Assembly (NCBI GenBank): GCA_015055905.1
Contig: SVHI01000014.1
Location: 1 to 34,193, forward strand
Length of the DNA: 34,193 nucleotides
Source of the DNA: Clostridiales bacterium
Lineage (GTDB): Bacteria; Bacillota; Clostridia; Christensenellales; UBA1242
Direction of reading: 5' to 3'
Part shown: one piece after another, positions 1-6,745 of the stretch
How positions within the stretch are numbered: position 1 is the first letter of the stretch
How the letters are laid out: the number at the start of each line of letters is the position of its first letter
The notes under the pieces: generated by a model
Databases searched by the model: none
Told to the model about the DNA's origin: nothing
The model's input: only the letters and a program-made list of their open reading frames with translations
Program-made: the position numbers and the translations under genes

Positions 1-651
1 AAGAGTGTAATATTCTTCAGCGCCTTTGGCTGCAGTAACCAAGTGAAATACTGCATCATAACGGTCTCTAGCATAGTTTTCCTTAAGCCCAAGTTCCCTT
101 AATAGCATCGAAAATTCTTTTGGTGTGACATAAGACTTGCAATCCATAATGCCTCGGTCATAAATTAACACGATTTTCTTTTCATCAACAAGTTTTGCAA
201 GTTCGTCATAAACCTTTTCTTTTGCGATTTCGGCAAGCATAATTGCCTTTTCAAAATCATAGTTCGATTTAAAAACATTTCTATTAACGCCTGCCAAAAT
301 TAGTTCGGTGGCGGTTTCTGGAACAAATATGGTGTGAAAACCATTTCTTGAAAGTGCTCTTTGAATCCAGCCCATAGCGGTTGTCTTTCCAGAGCAAGGT
401 CCGCCAGTTATAACAAATTTAAAAATTTGTTTTTCTTCATTTAAAGCAAGATGCTTTGTTAAGTCTTCAATCGATAAATTAAATAGTTTCGCAAATGCCA
501 AAAGTTTTTCAGTTGATGGCTTGCTTGTTCCGTTTTCCCATTTAGAAACGGCTTTGTTTGTAACGTTCAAAAACGCTGCAAGTTCCGCTTGACTCATTCC
601 AGCCTCACGCCTAACTTTGCTCAAATAGTTACCAAACTCAAAATCGTTCAT
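1..651 (-). CDS. XRE-family HTH fused to a P-loop AAA_28-like ATPase/kinase domain (3' end outside window)
   Basis: The reading frame is open from the ATG at 651 to the left edge (217 codons, no stop), so the C-terminus is missing. Residues about 5-65 form a Cro/C1-type helix-turn-helix (GMSQAELAAFLNVTNKAVSKW, the classic XRE pattern). After a short linker comes a Walker A motif GGPCSGKTT at residues 83-91, followed by PETATELILAG and a later IYDRG segment. This layout matches the NadR/AAA_28-type nucleotide-binding fold with an N-terminal DNA-binding domain. The ribosome binding site is GAGGTG, 6-7 nt before the ATG, and a good promoter lies upstream. The likely role is a transcription factor whose DNA binding is coupled to a nucleotide or metabolite kinase/ATPase domain, but the ligand cannot be read from the sequence. 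The domain calls are firm; the function is inference. Confidence 0.75.
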   Translation of the reverse strand, partial: MNDFEFGNYLSKVRREAGMSQAELAAFLNVTNKAVSKWENGTSKPSTEKLLAFAKLFNLSIEDLTKHLALNEEKQIFKFVITGGPCSGKTTAMGWIQRALSRNGFHTIFVPETATELILAGVNRNVFKSNYDFEKAIMLAEIAKEKVYDELAKLVDEKKIVLIYDRGIMDCKSYVTPKEFSMLLRELGLKENYARDRYDAVFHLVTAAKGAEEYYTL

Positions 652-680
652 ATAACACCTCTTTTTCAATTTACGAATTC

Positions 681-709
681 ATTATAGCAAACAAAAAGTC
701 TCTTTTCAA
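681..709 (-). promoter_or_regulatory. SigA-type promoter of the XRE/P-loop gene
   Basis: On the minus strand TTGAAA (709-704) and TATAAT (686-681) are separated by 17 bp, about 30 bp upstream of the ATG at 651. Confidence 0.75.
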
Positions 710-719
710 TACATTTTTG

Positions 720-734
720 TCTACTATTGGTAGA
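720..734. promoter_or_regulatory. Inverted repeat upstream of the XRE gene promoter, possible operator
   Basis: TCTAC-N5-GTAGA lies about 11 bp upstream of the -35 box of the XRE/P-loop gene. XRE regulators commonly bind short palindromes near their own promoters, so this could be an autoregulatory operator. The palindrome is visible; its role is inference. Confidence 0.35.
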
Positions 735-756
735 TATTTTTTTATTTTGCAAAACA

Positions 757-784
757 AAAAGACCTTTTTATTTTAAGGTCTTTT
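757..784 (-). terminator. Terminator of the histidine phosphatase gene
   Basis: The arms AAAAGACCTT (757-766) and AAGGTCTTTT (775-784) give a hairpin with a T-run on the minus strand. The stop codon of the phosphatase gene (775-773) lies at the edge of the stem. Confidence 0.8.
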
Positions 785-1318
785 AAAAAGCTTAACAGCA
801 GCGTTTCCAAATGAGTTGATTTGCACTTGATTGTCAAAGTCTGGCTCAATGCCATTCAACACACATTCCATAAAAGAGCAGAGGTTGTTGTGTGAAACAA
901 TCAAAACATTCTCACGCTTTTCGTTTTCCAAAAGCCAAGCCAAAAACTCTTTCACACGCTTTAAAACATCTGGATATGGTTCCATTTTGCAAGAGACAAG
1001 TCTCTTTGCTTTCATTTCTTTTTCTTCATCGGTGAGCATTCTCCAAAGTCTTCTAGAGAATATTCCTTGGTCGATTTCAGTTATTCTTTCGTCTTTAATA
1101 ATAGGCACACCGTGATATTGATTCATTATTCTAGCGGTTTGCATTGTTCTCATCAATGGCGATGCATAAATGACATCAAACTTCACGTCTTTATATTGTT
1201 TTGCTTGGTTTTCTGCAAGTTCCAAACCCGCTTTGCTTAACTTGTTTTGTGTTCTGCCTTGAGTTCTGCCTTGTTCATTCCAATTTGTTGTGCCGTGGCG
1301 CATAATATAAATATTCAT
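773..1318 (-). CDS. Histidine phosphatase family protein (phosphoglycerate mutase-like)
   Basis: This 181-residue protein opens with MRHGTTNWN, the RHG signature whose histidine (His8) is phosphorylated in this superfamily. Arg57 in SPLMRTMQTA, Glu81 in the TEID segment and His143 in VSHNN complete the usual catalytic set. The length fits small bacterial cobC/PhoE-like phosphatases. The substrate cannot be told; sugar phosphates or cofactor intermediates are the usual ones. Residues 17-24 repeat GRTQ twice, a small duplication just after the motif. The start is supported by GAGG 8 nt before the ATG. The gene stands alone, divergent from dapA, and ends in its own hairpin. Confidence 0.85.
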   Translation of the reverse strand: MNIYIMRHGTTNWNEQGRTQGRTQNKLSKAGLELAENQAKQYKDVKFDVIYASPLMRTMQTARIMNQYHGVPIIKDERITEIDQGIFSRRLWRMLTDEEKEMKAKRLVSCKMEPYPDVLKRVKEFLAWLLENEKRENVLIVSHNNLCSFMECVLNGIEPDFDNQVQINSFGNAAVKLFKRP

Positions 1319-1370
1319 ATTTTACCTCAATTCAATTTTAGCATAACAGCATAATTTTGTCATTTATATT

Positions 1371-1400
1371 TTAACATAAGTTTTCCTTTGCTCATAACAT
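1371..1400 (+). promoter_or_regulatory. Putative promoter of dapA, nearly leaderless
   Basis: TTAACA (1371-1376) and TAACAT (1395-1400) are 18 bp apart, and the ATG of dapA follows the -10 by 7 nt. There is no Shine-Dalgarno sequence in the 20 nt before the ATG. The -10 is weak, so the call is tentative. Confidence 0.4.
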
Positions 1401-1407
1401 AAACTAT

Positions 1408-2292
1408 ATGAAAAAATGTATTTTTAAGGGCAGTGGTGTCGCATTGGTCACGCCTTTTAATAAGAACGGAGACATCAATTTTTTCGAACTAAAGCGACTA
1501 ATTGAGTTTCAAATTGTGTCAGGCACAAAGGCAATTATTGTTCTTGGAACAACAGGTGAATCACCAACAATAACTTTTGAAGAAAGAGAAAAAATTATCA
1601 AGTTTTGCGTGTCTCAAGTAAGTGGACGAGTGCCAGTGATTGTTGGAACTGGCTCAAACTCAACACAAACAGCAATCAATCTCACAAAACAAGCCGAGTC
1701 ACTTGGCGCAGACGCCGCACTCATTGTTTCACCATATTACAACAAATGCTCGCAGCGCGGTTTATTTGAACACTACAAATCAATCGCAAGGTCAAGTTCT
1801 TTGCCAATAATTTTATATAATGTTCCATCAAGAACTGGAGTTAACATCCTGCCACAAACCGCCATCAAACTCTCAAAGATAAAAAATATTGTTGGCATAA
1901 AGGAAGCCAGTGGCAACATTTCACAAATAATGGAACTTTTGCAAACAAAGCCTCTTTCTTTCAAGGTTTATTCTGGCGACGATTCACTCACATTTCCATT
2001 GATTTGTCTCGGTGCAAGCGGTGTTATTTCAGTTACTGCAAATTGCTATCCAAATGATGTTTCAAATCTTTGTGACTTTGCTTTAAAAGGTGACTTTAAA
2101 AATGCTCTTAGCCTACACAAAAAACTATATGAAATCAACAAAAACCTATTTTTAGAGTTCAACCCAATCTGCATAAAACACTATATGAATCTGCTTGGAC
2201 GAAATGTTGGTGAAACAAGACTTCCACTAACAAAACCAGCAAAAGAAACTATTCAAAAACTCATCAAAACAAAGGGGCTTTATGAAACTTAA
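1408..2292 (+). CDS. dapA: 4-hydroxy-tetrahydrodipicolinate synthase
   Basis: DapA condenses pyruvate with aspartate semialdehyde in the cytoplasm, the first committed step to meso-diaminopimelate and lysine. The 294-residue protein has the family length and motifs: GTTGESPT at 47-54, Tyr137 and Arg142 in YNVPSRTG, and Lys165 in GIKEASGN, which forms the Schiff base with pyruvate. YSGDDS follows further on. Its last 11 nt overlap the start of ddh, so the two are co-transcribed and translationally coupled. No dapB is in the window, although DapB is still needed between DapA and Ddh. Unlike most genes here, dapA has no recognisable ribosome binding site, and a promoter-like -10 lies directly before the ATG. 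Confidence 0.95.
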   Translation: MKKCIFKGSGVALVTPFNKNGDINFFELKRLIEFQIVSGTKAIIVLGTTGESPTITFEEREKIIKFCVSQVSGRVPVIVGTGSNSTQTAINLTKQAESLGADAALIVSPYYNKCSQRGLFEHYKSIARSSSLPIILYNVPSRTGVNILPQTAIKLSKIKNIVGIKEASGNISQIMELLQTKPLSFKVYSGDDSLTFPLICLGASGVISVTANCYPNDVSNLCDFALKGDFKNALSLHKKLYEINKNLFLEFNPICIKHYMNLLGRNVGETRLPLTKPAKETIQKLIKTKGLYET

Positions 2293-3241
2293 CATTGGCA
2301 TTATCGGCTATGGAAATCTTGGAAAATCAGTTGAGCAAATCATACTTTCAAAAAACGAATATAATCTCGTTGCAATCTTTTCAAGAAGGACAGTCAAGTC
2401 ACGCTATAACTCACTTATAGATAATTATGAAAATATAACAAAATATAAATCACATATTGATGTTATGTTGCTCTGCGGAGGTTCAAAAAATGATTTGCCA
2501 CCACAAACTGCTGAGGCCCTCAAGTTTTTTGATTGCATCAACGCATTCGATACCCACGCAAAAATTTGCGGTGAATTAACTAGACTTGGTCGCATCGCTA
2601 AAAAAACAAACCATAGACTAATTATGTGCACAGGATGGGACCCTGGCGTGTTTAGTGTTGTTCGTGGGCTTTTTTACGCAATCTCTAACCGCAAGCCAAC
2701 AACTTTTTGGGGAAAGGGCATAAGTATGGGGCACAGTGACGCAATTCGTCAGGTGGCGGGAGTCAAAGACGCTGTTCAATTCACAATACCAAACCCTAAC
2801 GCAATAAGGCTTGTTAGAAAAAATATGATTGACACAGAACTTCCACTTCACTTTAGAGATTGCTATGTGGTTTGTGACAAACCAAAACAAAAACAGATTG
2901 AGCGAACCATTAGGCAAATGCCAAACTATTTCAAAGGTCAACCAACAAGTGTGACCTATGTGTCACATAATACTATCAATAGCCTCAAAAAAAGAATGCG
3001 ACACAAAGGTCAAATTATAACATCTTTCAAAACAATTCAAGGCACAAAAACAGCTGCCGAATTTAAACTTTCAATGGAGTCAAATTCAAATCTCACCGCT
3101 GCAATTATGTGCGCATATATAAAAGCAATAGGCAACCTAAAACTCCACAAAGTCAGCGGGGCATACACTTGCTTAGATGTTCCAATCTCGTTTTTATTTT
3201 CTAAAGAAGAACGACAAAAAGTTATAAATGAACTATGCTAG
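2282..3241 (+). CDS. ddh: meso-diaminopimelate D-dehydrogenase
   Basis: Ddh reductively aminates tetrahydrodipicolinate with NADPH and ammonia to meso-DAP in one step, bypassing the succinylase/acetylase branches. At 319 residues it is the usual length. It carries the N-terminal Rossmann motif GYGNLGKS (9-16), then TGWDPGVFSVVRGLF and GKGISMGHSDAIRQVAGV, which are characteristic of the family. The start overlaps the 3' end of dapA. The ddh route is common in some Clostridia and Bacteroidetes and absent in many other Firmicutes, so it helps place the organism. The meso-DAP would feed peptidoglycan and lysine synthesis. Confidence 0.95.
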   Translation: MKLNIGIIGYGNLGKSVEQIILSKNEYNLVAIFSRRTVKSRYNSLIDNYENITKYKSHIDVMLLCGGSKNDLPPQTAEALKFFDCINAFDTHAKICGELTRLGRIAKKTNHRLIMCTGWDPGVFSVVRGLFYAISNRKPTTFWGKGISMGHSDAIRQVAGVKDAVQFTIPNPNAIRLVRKNMIDTELPLHFRDCYVVCDKPKQKQIERTIRQMPNYFKGQPTSVTYVSHNTINSLKKRMRHKGQIITSFKTIQGTKTAAEFKLSMESNSNLTAAIMCAYIKAIGNLKLHKVSGAYTCLDVPISFLFSKEERQKVINELC

Positions 3242-3265
3242 AGAGCTTTTGAACCATTAAATCTA

Positions 3266-3294
3266 TTTACAAAAATTGCTTAGTGTGATAGAAT
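3266..3294 (+). promoter_or_regulatory. Extended -10 promoter of the 3324-4118 gene
   Basis: TTTACA (3266-3271), 17 bp, then TAGAAT (3289-3294) preceded by TGA, an extended -10. Transcription would start near 3301. This excludes the in-frame start at 3276, which lies inside the promoter. Confidence 0.75.
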
Positions 3295-3323
3295 ATGAAC
3301 TAGACTATTTAGCGGAGGATTTT

Positions 3324-4118
3324 ATGACTTACGACGAGTCGGAAGAAAATATTTCTCTAGCATTAACCGAGCTAGACACAGTTAGAAACATTCTAAACAG
3401 AGAACATAAGGCAACAATGCAAATTTATGACAAGTTCAATCAAGCGTGCGAGTATTTTTCTTGCAAGGGCGAAATTGAATCAATGCCAACAAACATAGAC
3501 GAAGTTGATGGCTATTATGACTCAAGCAACTCCATTATGACAAAATATTTTATGTCAAAAGGTGACAAGTCTTGCTATAACAACTTATTCAACCTTGTGA
3601 ATTTCTTTTTAAATCACCAGGGCACAAGCGCGCAGTTTGCTGGAGCACTTTCACTTGTTTTTGCAAACGATAAAAATATTCGTGTTTTTCCTGTTAGAAT
3701 CAAGATTAAACTCAAAAATGCAGAGCAGACAGCCGATTCTTTCTGTTTTGTAAACCTTGTTCAAATCATTGATAACGACGGAACTCTCATTCACTCGTAT
3801 TATGTTGATATTTTCAACAACATTCCTGCAACCATTGAACACAGCAAACTTCTTTCAAGGCTTGCAGACAAACTTACAAACGAACACCAAGAGTGCATCT
3901 ATGCTGAAATTGACGGAATTAATTTTTATGACCCAGACATAGACATAAAAAAGAACTTCACAATATTTGAATGCTTGACAGATGCTGGCGGAGTTGACTT
4001 CAACTTTGACGGCTATAACTTTGACTACACAAACGCAGCAGTCGAAAATTGCATTGACCTAAAGAACTATATCGCAAAAAAAGATTATAAAGAACATTTG
4101 GAAAATTATTTAAAATAA
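3324..4118 (+). CDS. Hypothetical protein, possibly a degenerate transglutaminase-like fold
   Basis: I do not recognise this 264-residue protein. The start at 3324 is chosen because GGAGG lies 5 nt before this ATG and a good promoter sits just upstream; a longer frame from 3276 would begin inside the promoter. The N-terminal third is helical and acidic. The middle, around residues 100-155 (GTSAQFAGALSLVF, then CFVNLVQI and YYVDIFNN), follows the spacing of the transglutaminase-like core, but the catalytic Cys and His positions appear to be Ser/Thr and Phe. If that alignment holds, it would be an inactive fold. There is no signal peptide or membrane segment. It is monocistronic and ends in a strong hairpin. 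The reading frame is firm; the fold is a guess. Confidence 0.7.
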   Translation: MTYDESEENISLALTELDTVRNILNREHKATMQIYDKFNQACEYFSCKGEIESMPTNIDEVDGYYDSSNSIMTKYFMSKGDKSCYNNLFNLVNFFLNHQGTSAQFAGALSLVFANDKNIRVFPVRIKIKLKNAEQTADSFCFVNLVQIIDNDGTLIHSYYVDIFNNIPATIEHSKLLSRLADKLTNEHQECIYAEIDGINFYDPDIDIKKNFTIFECLTDAGGVDFNFDGYNFDYTNAAVENCIDLKNYIAKKDYKEHLENYLK

Positions 4119-4122
4119 AAAG

Positions 4123-4150
4123 GTCTTAGCAAAACGCTAAGACTTTTTTT
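4123..4150. terminator. Bidirectional terminator between convergent genes
   Basis: The arms GTCTTAGC (4123-4130) and GCTAAGAC (4136-4143) have a 5-nt loop and are followed by a T7 run; an A-run precedes them, so the hairpin works in both directions. It serves the plus gene ending at 4118 and the minus gene ending at 4149. Confidence 0.85.
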
Positions 4151-4382
4151 ATGCAACAACTTTTGGGTGTTTCCATACGATTGTGCAAACAAGGTCTGCC
4201 ACCCAGCAAATAACTGAGCCTGGAACAATCCACAAAATACCAACAACGAGCATAAGAGTGTTTTTCTCGGCAACAGCTTTGCAGATTCTATACACGCCCC
4301 AAGCAATGTTCAAAACAGGCAAGCATAATAAAATTTTCACAATCCAAGGCAATTTATCAAAAGCATTTACAACATCTTTCAT
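4149..4382 (-). CDS. Small membrane protein with two predicted TM segments
   Basis: This is a 77-residue protein with hydrophobic stretches at about 14-35 and 42-67 separated by a short basic/polar turn (CKAVAEKN). It probably forms a helical hairpin in the cytoplasmic membrane. GAAGGAG precedes the ATG at a good distance. The C-terminal part (ADLVCTIVWKH) aligns with CDLVLMIVSKH of the 74-residue protein encoded at 4559-4783, and the overall layout is the same, so the two look like paralogues. No function is recognised. Both flank a 176-bp intergenic region and are transcribed away from each other. Confidence 0.7.
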   Translation of the reverse strand: MKDVVNAFDKLPWIVKILLCLPVLNIAWGVYRICKAVAEKNTLMLVVGILWIVPGSVICWVADLVCTIVWKHPKVVA

Positions 4383-4494
4383 TTATTTATCTCCTTCATA
4401 GTTCAATAATATGAACCTTCGATTGCTTTTAGAATTATTTTGTGGCAAATTTTAAAAAATTATTTATAAATTGAAAGCATTAAGCGAAATTTAT

Positions 4495-4524
4495 TTGCCA
4501 ATGTGTCTCACTATTTGATAAAAT
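4495..4524 (+). promoter_or_regulatory. Promoter of the 74-aa membrane protein gene
   Basis: TTGCCA (4495-4500) and TAAAAT (4519-4524) are separated by 18 bp, about 35 bp before the ATG at 4559. Confidence 0.55.
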
Positions 4525-4558
4525 TAAATCAGCAAATAAAACAAATGGAGGAAAAACT

Positions 4559-4783
4559 ATGGCTAAGAAAACATCTGATTACTTTGGTTTAAGCTATATC
4601 GTAAGTTTAATTCTTGCAATTATTCCTATCACTTCTGCAATCTGTGGTTGTGTTACAAGAATTAAAGAAGGCAAAATTGTTGCTGGTCTTCTTCGTATTT
4701 TACTTGGTTGGAACGTTATTTATCTTTGCGACCTTGTTCTTATGATTGTTAGCAAACACATTTTAAGACTCCTTAATGTTTAG
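4559..4783 (+). CDS. Small membrane protein, paralogue of the 4149-4382 product
   Basis: This is a 74-residue protein with two hydrophobic segments (about 12-33 and 43-66) around a charged turn TRIKEGK. GGAGG sits 8 nt before the ATG. It shares the DLV-x2-IV-x-KH C-terminal signature and the same topology with the neighbouring divergent gene. The role is unknown; small membrane proteins of this kind are often stress- or envelope-associated, but nothing here shows that. It has its own promoter and its own terminator. Confidence 0.7.
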   Translation: MAKKTSDYFGLSYIVSLILAIIPITSAICGCVTRIKEGKIVAGLLRILLGWNVIYLCDLVLMIVSKHILRLLNV

Positions 4784-4797
4784 TTATAGGAAAAACG

Positions 4798-4824
4798 ACC
4801 TCTCTAGAAATAGGGAGGTTTTTT
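4798..4824 (+). terminator. Terminator with GAAA tetraloop
   Basis: The arms ACCTCTCTA (4798-4806) and TAGGGAGGT (4811-4819) have one wobble pair and close a GAAA tetraloop, followed by T6. Confidence 0.85.
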
Positions 4825-4853
4825 ATTTTGTTTCAAATAAAATAAGGTTTTTA

Positions 4854-4882
4854 TTGCTTTTTTCGATGCCTTATTATATAAT
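4854..4882 (+). promoter_or_regulatory. Promoter of the alaS-proS operon
   Basis: TTGCTT (4854-4859), 17 bp, TATAAT (4877-4882), with transcription starting near 4889. The leader is only about 30 nt, so there is no room for a T-box riboswitch. Confidence 0.75.
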
Positions 4883-4919
4883 ACATAATGTATTATTATA
4901 GATAAAAAAGAGGAATATT

Positions 4920-6734
4920 ATGGTTACAGATAGACAACTTAAAGCATTATGGAAAGACTTTTTCACAAAACACGGTTTTAAACAAATCCAAAACAGTTCA
5001 CTCATTCCTGAAAATGACCCAACTGTTTTGTTCACAACAGCAGGTATGCACCCGCTTGTTCCATATCTTTTGGGCGAAAAGCACCCGTCAGGTGATAAAC
5101 TTTTTGACACACAAAGATGTATTAGAACTGGCGACATCGACAGCGTTGGTGACTTCAACCACAACACATTCTTTGAAATGCTTGGAAACTGGTTCTTGGG
5201 TTCTTGTCCAAAAGACGAAATGATTAAACTCTCTTATGAGTTCTTAACAAGCAAGGAATATCTTGGAATCGACCCAAACAAACTTTCAGTTACAGTTTTT
5301 GAAGGTGACGAAACAGCACCAAGAGACGAACTCGCTGCAAAAACTTGGGAAGAATGCGGAATCGCAAAAGACCATATTTTCTTTAACCCTAAAGAAGACA
5401 ACTGGTGGGGACTTGGAAGTGGTGTAGGACCTTGCGGACCTGACACTGAAATGTTCTATGATTCAGGCAAAGAAAAATGTTCTCCAGATTGTAAACCTGG
5501 CTGTCACTGCGGAAAATACAACGAAATCTGGAACGACGTATTTATGCAATACAGAGTTGAAAACGCTGGCGAAAAAGCTCAAGCCCTTGCAAATCCAAAC
5601 ATTGATACTGGTATGGGCGTTGAAAGAACAATCTGCGTTCTCAATAATGTAAAGAGCAGTTACGACGTTGGTATCTTCAAAGAAGTTATCGACTTTATGG
5701 ATAGCAAAGCAGAAATCAAAAACAGCGATGAAACTGTTAAGTCATACAGAATTTTGGCTGACCACTTGAGAAGCACAGTGTTTATCTTGGGCGACGAAAA
5801 GGCTATCAAGCCATCAAACGTTGGTCAAGGCTACATTCTTCGTAGATTCATTCGTAGAAGTGTTAACCACGCAAGAAAAATCGGCTTAGACACAAAGTTC
5901 TTTGCTGATGTTGCTGACCTTTACATCAATTATTATTCTTATGACTATGACATTCTCACAAAGAATGCTGAAGTTATTAAAACAGAACTTTCAATCGAGG
6001 TTGAAAAATTCGCTAAGGCAATCGACCAAGGTTTCAAAGAATTTGAAAAGGTTATAAATGGAATTGAAAGACACAAACAATTTGCTAAAGAAGGCGAAAT
6101 TGTTGAAAATATCATTTCAGGAAAAGCCGCATTTAGACTCTTTGATACATTCGGTTTCCCATATGAACTTACCGAAGAAATCGCAAAAGAAAGAGGCTAC
6201 GAAGTTGACAAGGCTGGCTATGATGAAGCATTCAAGGCTCACCAAGACCTTTCTCGTTCAGCATCTGCTGGAACTTTTAAGGGCGGTCTCGCTGACTCAT
6301 CTTATGAAACAGCAAAACTTCACACAGCAACTCACATTATGCTTGCAGGTCTTAAAAAGATGTTTGGCAACCAAGTTGAGCAAAAAGGTTCAAACATCAC
6401 ACCTGAAAGACTTCGTTTTGACTTCAACCTTGACCACAAAATGACACCTGAAGAAATCAAAGAACTTGAAGATTTCGTTAACAACGTAATTCAAAAGAAA
6501 CTTGATGTAACTTGCACTGAAATGACTCTTGAAGAGGCTAGAGCAGCAGGTGCTCACGGTGTATTCGATTCAAAATATGGCGAAAAGGTTAAAATTTACA
6601 CAATCGGTGATGTAGACAAACAAATCTGTGGCGGACCACACGCTAAAAACACAGAAGACCTTCATCACTTTACAATCAAAAAAGAAGAAAGCTCTTCTTC
6701 TGGTATTAGAAGAATCAAGGCTATTCTCGACTAA
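4920..6734 (+). CDS. alaS: Alanyl-tRNA synthetase, short form lacking the C-Ala domain
   Basis: AlaRS charges tRNA-Ala in the cytoplasm. The class II catalytic core is clear: NDPTVLFTTAGMHPLVPYLLG, then HNTFFEMLGNWFLG and NEIWNDVFMQY. The editing domain keeps its zinc-type ligands, HTATH near residue 468 and CGGPH near 571. The protein stops at 604 residues, where typical bacterial AlaRS has about 850-880 and continues into a glycine-rich C-Ala domain. The frame ends with an in-frame TAA followed 11 nt later by proS, so this is not a frameshift artefact at the join. A Cys-rich insert (CSPDCKPGCHCGKYNEIW, near residues 181-200) is another unusual trait. Gene order and spacing indicate an operon with proS. 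Confidence 0.93.
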   Translation: MVTDRQLKALWKDFFTKHGFKQIQNSSLIPENDPTVLFTTAGMHPLVPYLLGEKHPSGDKLFDTQRCIRTGDIDSVGDFNHNTFFEMLGNWFLGSCPKDEMIKLSYEFLTSKEYLGIDPNKLSVTVFEGDETAPRDELAAKTWEECGIAKDHIFFNPKEDNWWGLGSGVGPCGPDTEMFYDSGKEKCSPDCKPGCHCGKYNEIWNDVFMQYRVENAGEKAQALANPNIDTGMGVERTICVLNNVKSSYDVGIFKEVIDFMDSKAEIKNSDETVKSYRILADHLRSTVFILGDEKAIKPSNVGQGYILRRFIRRSVNHARKIGLDTKFFADVADLYINYYSYDYDILTKNAEVIKTELSIEVEKFAKAIDQGFKEFEKVINGIERHKQFAKEGEIVENIISGKAAFRLFDTFGFPYELTEEIAKERGYEVDKAGYDEAFKAHQDLSRSASAGTFKGGLADSSYETAKLHTATHIMLAGLKKMFGNQVEQKGSNITPERLRFDFNLDHKMTPEEIKELEDFVNNVIQKKLDVTCTEMTLEEARAAGAHGVFDSKYGEKVKIYTIGDVDKQICGGPHAKNTEDLHHFTIKKEESSSSGIRRIKAILD

Positions 6735-6745
6735 AGGAGAAACTT

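Noticed and set aside
3276-3323. Upstream start for the 3324 gene
   Set aside because: It lies inside the promoter spacer and has no ribosome binding site; GGAGG is placed for the ATG at 3324.
4784-4919. T-box riboswitch before alaS
   Set aside because: The predicted leader is about 30 nt with no stem I structure and no TGGNACCGCG-like T-box sequence.
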